Positions 5,283 to 5,875 of a DNA stretch of 5,875 nucleotides are shown piece by piece. The stretch spans positions 1-5,875 of the forward strand of contig JAHIKV010000276.1 of the NCBI GenBank assembly GCA_018897395.1, written 5' to 3'. This stretch comes from Planctomycetota bacterium. Lineage in GTDB: Bacteria > Planctomycetota > Planctomycetia > Pirellulales > Thermoguttaceae. Position 1 is the stretch's first letter; the number at the start of each line of letters is the position of its first letter. The notes under the pieces are model-generated. The model was not told the DNA's origin. It saw only the letters and a list, made by a program, of their open reading frames with translations, and did not search any database. The translations under genes were made by a program, and so were the position numbers.

Positions 5283-5875
5283 ATGACGAAAAACGCCGTT
5301 CATATCGTTTTTTCCGGCGGCGGGACGGCCGGGCATCTGTTTCCCGGGCTGGCCGTGGCCGAACGGCTTGCCGAGGCGATTCCCCGCGCCCGGATCACCT
5401 TCTGCGGCGTCGGCAAACCGCTTGAGCGGCAGTCGGTCGCCGGCGCCGGCTTCGAGTATTTCACATTGCCCGCACGTCCGTTGCCGCGCGGCGTTGGCGA
5501 GGCGGTGGCGTTCGTCTTGGAACAATTTTCCAGTTTCGTCGCGGCCGGCCGATTCTTGCGTGAAGAACGGGTAGACGCCGTGGTGGGGTTGGGCGGTTAT
5601 GCCAGCGTGCCGATGGCCCGCGCGGCCATAAGACGCAACGTGCCGTTGGTGCTGCTCGAGCAAAACGCCGTACCGGGCAAGGCCACCCGCTGGCTGGCCC
5701 ACGGGGCATCGCTTATCTGCACATCGTTCGACCAGACGCGGGCGAAACTACGCTGCCGCTGTCCGGTGCGCATGACCGGCAATCCGATCCGGCGGCGCTT
5801 CGACTGTAGGAGGCGACTCCTGTCGCCGATTGTCGAGGATGCGGCCATATTATCGGCGACAGGAGTCGCCTCCTA
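5283..5875 (+). CDS. murG: UDP-GlcNAc:lipid I GlcNAc transferase (MurG), 3' part outside window
   Basis: Peripheral membrane GT28-family glycosyltransferase that converts lipid I to lipid II on the cytoplasmic face. The 197 codons present, without stop, cover the N-terminal, acceptor-binding domain: FSGGGTAGHLFPGLAVA with the glycine loop and His18, the second glycine motif GLGGYAS around 102-108, LLEQNAVPGKATRWLA from 124 (Leu where many homologues have His before EQN), and TGNPIRRRF from 165. This last motif marks the end of the N-domain. Right after it, from residue 175, the frame enters a perfect inverted repeat (5807-5875) instead of the expected linker to the UDP-GlcNAc-binding domain. 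ATG 5283 agrees with the family start; no Shine-Dalgarno motif is seen. The gene begins 12 bp after mraY, without ftsW or murD between them, an arrangement that varies among phyla. Confidence 0.94.
   Translation, partial: MTKNAVHIVFSGGGTAGHLFPGLAVAERLAEAIPRARITFCGVGKPLERQSVAGAGFEYFTLPARPLPRGVGEAVAFVLEQFSSFVAAGRFLREERVDAVVGLGGYASVPMARAAIRRNVPLVLLEQNAVPGKATRWLAHGASLICTSFDQTRAKLRCRCPVRMTGNPIRRRFDCRRRLLSPIVEDAAILSATGVAS
5807..5875. repeat. In-frame inverted repeat in the MurG interdomain linker
   Basis: Two perfect 24-bp arms, 5807-5830 (starting TAGGAGGCGACTCC) and 5852-5875, surround a 21-bp spacer. Each arm folds on itself as well: GGCGAC-TCCT-GTCGCC (5812-5827) and GGCGAC-AGGA-GTCGCC (5855-5870). 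The arms may continue past the window end. In the murG frame the TAG at 5807 is split as TGT-AGG, so reading continues; the last two bases are TA of an unfinished codon. The sequence differs from the repeats in murE and mraY, although the arm-within-arm design is like that in mraY. Confidence 0.9.

Noticed and set aside
4316..5425. Long + strand open frame overlapping mraY and murG in another frame
   Set aside because: Arginine-rich translation typical of a frame-shifted GC-rich gene; the overlapping frames encode clear MraY and MurG.

Overview
The window is a stretch of the bacterial dcw (division and cell wall) cluster, all on the + strand: murE, murF, mraY and the first two thirds of murG. 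These four genes encode consecutive steps of peptidoglycan precursor synthesis: addition of meso-diaminopimelate, addition of D-Ala-D-Ala, transfer of the pentapeptide to undecaprenyl phosphate (lipid I), and addition of GlcNAc (lipid II). High GC, weak or absent Shine-Dalgarno sites before murF, mraY and murG, a DNPR-type MurE, and repeat-derived peptides such as SFPRSAWERT and SHAERGN point to a planctomycete, probably Pirellulales-like. That assignment rests on recalled family features, not on a search.

Layout. Bases 1-139 are the 3' end of a group II intron (domain V, domain VI, branch-point A, terminal AT). Bases 140-324 show nothing recognisable. Bases 325-491 are a nested palindromic repeat, followed by a candidate promoter (536-563) and murE (614-2179). 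A 45-bp gap with a short TCCCTAA-like repeat leads to murF (2225-3604). The 313-bp murF-mraY gap holds hairpins and an inverted TGACCAATGTTCAAT-type repeat that ends two bases before the mraY start codon. mraY (3918-5270) is followed after 12 bp by murG, which runs off the window.

The striking feature is that three of the four genes carry a different palindromic repeat inside the reading frame, each at a place a protein should tolerate: an N-domain loop of MurE, a tail behind the complete MraY core, and the interdomain linker of MurG. The mraY element is flanked by exact 26-bp direct repeats 141 bp (47 codons) apart, so its arrival can be reconstructed as an in-frame insertion with a long target duplication. 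The elements in murE and mraY have no stop codon in any of the six frames. Five small hairpins share a fixed CGCTCCGCG centre with different but still paired stems. This resembles the Rickettsia palindromic elements, where selfish repeats are exapted as protein segments, but here several families sit in one essential operon. A second oddity is Asn where MraY enzymes normally carry a catalytic Asp (FLGNTGSL).
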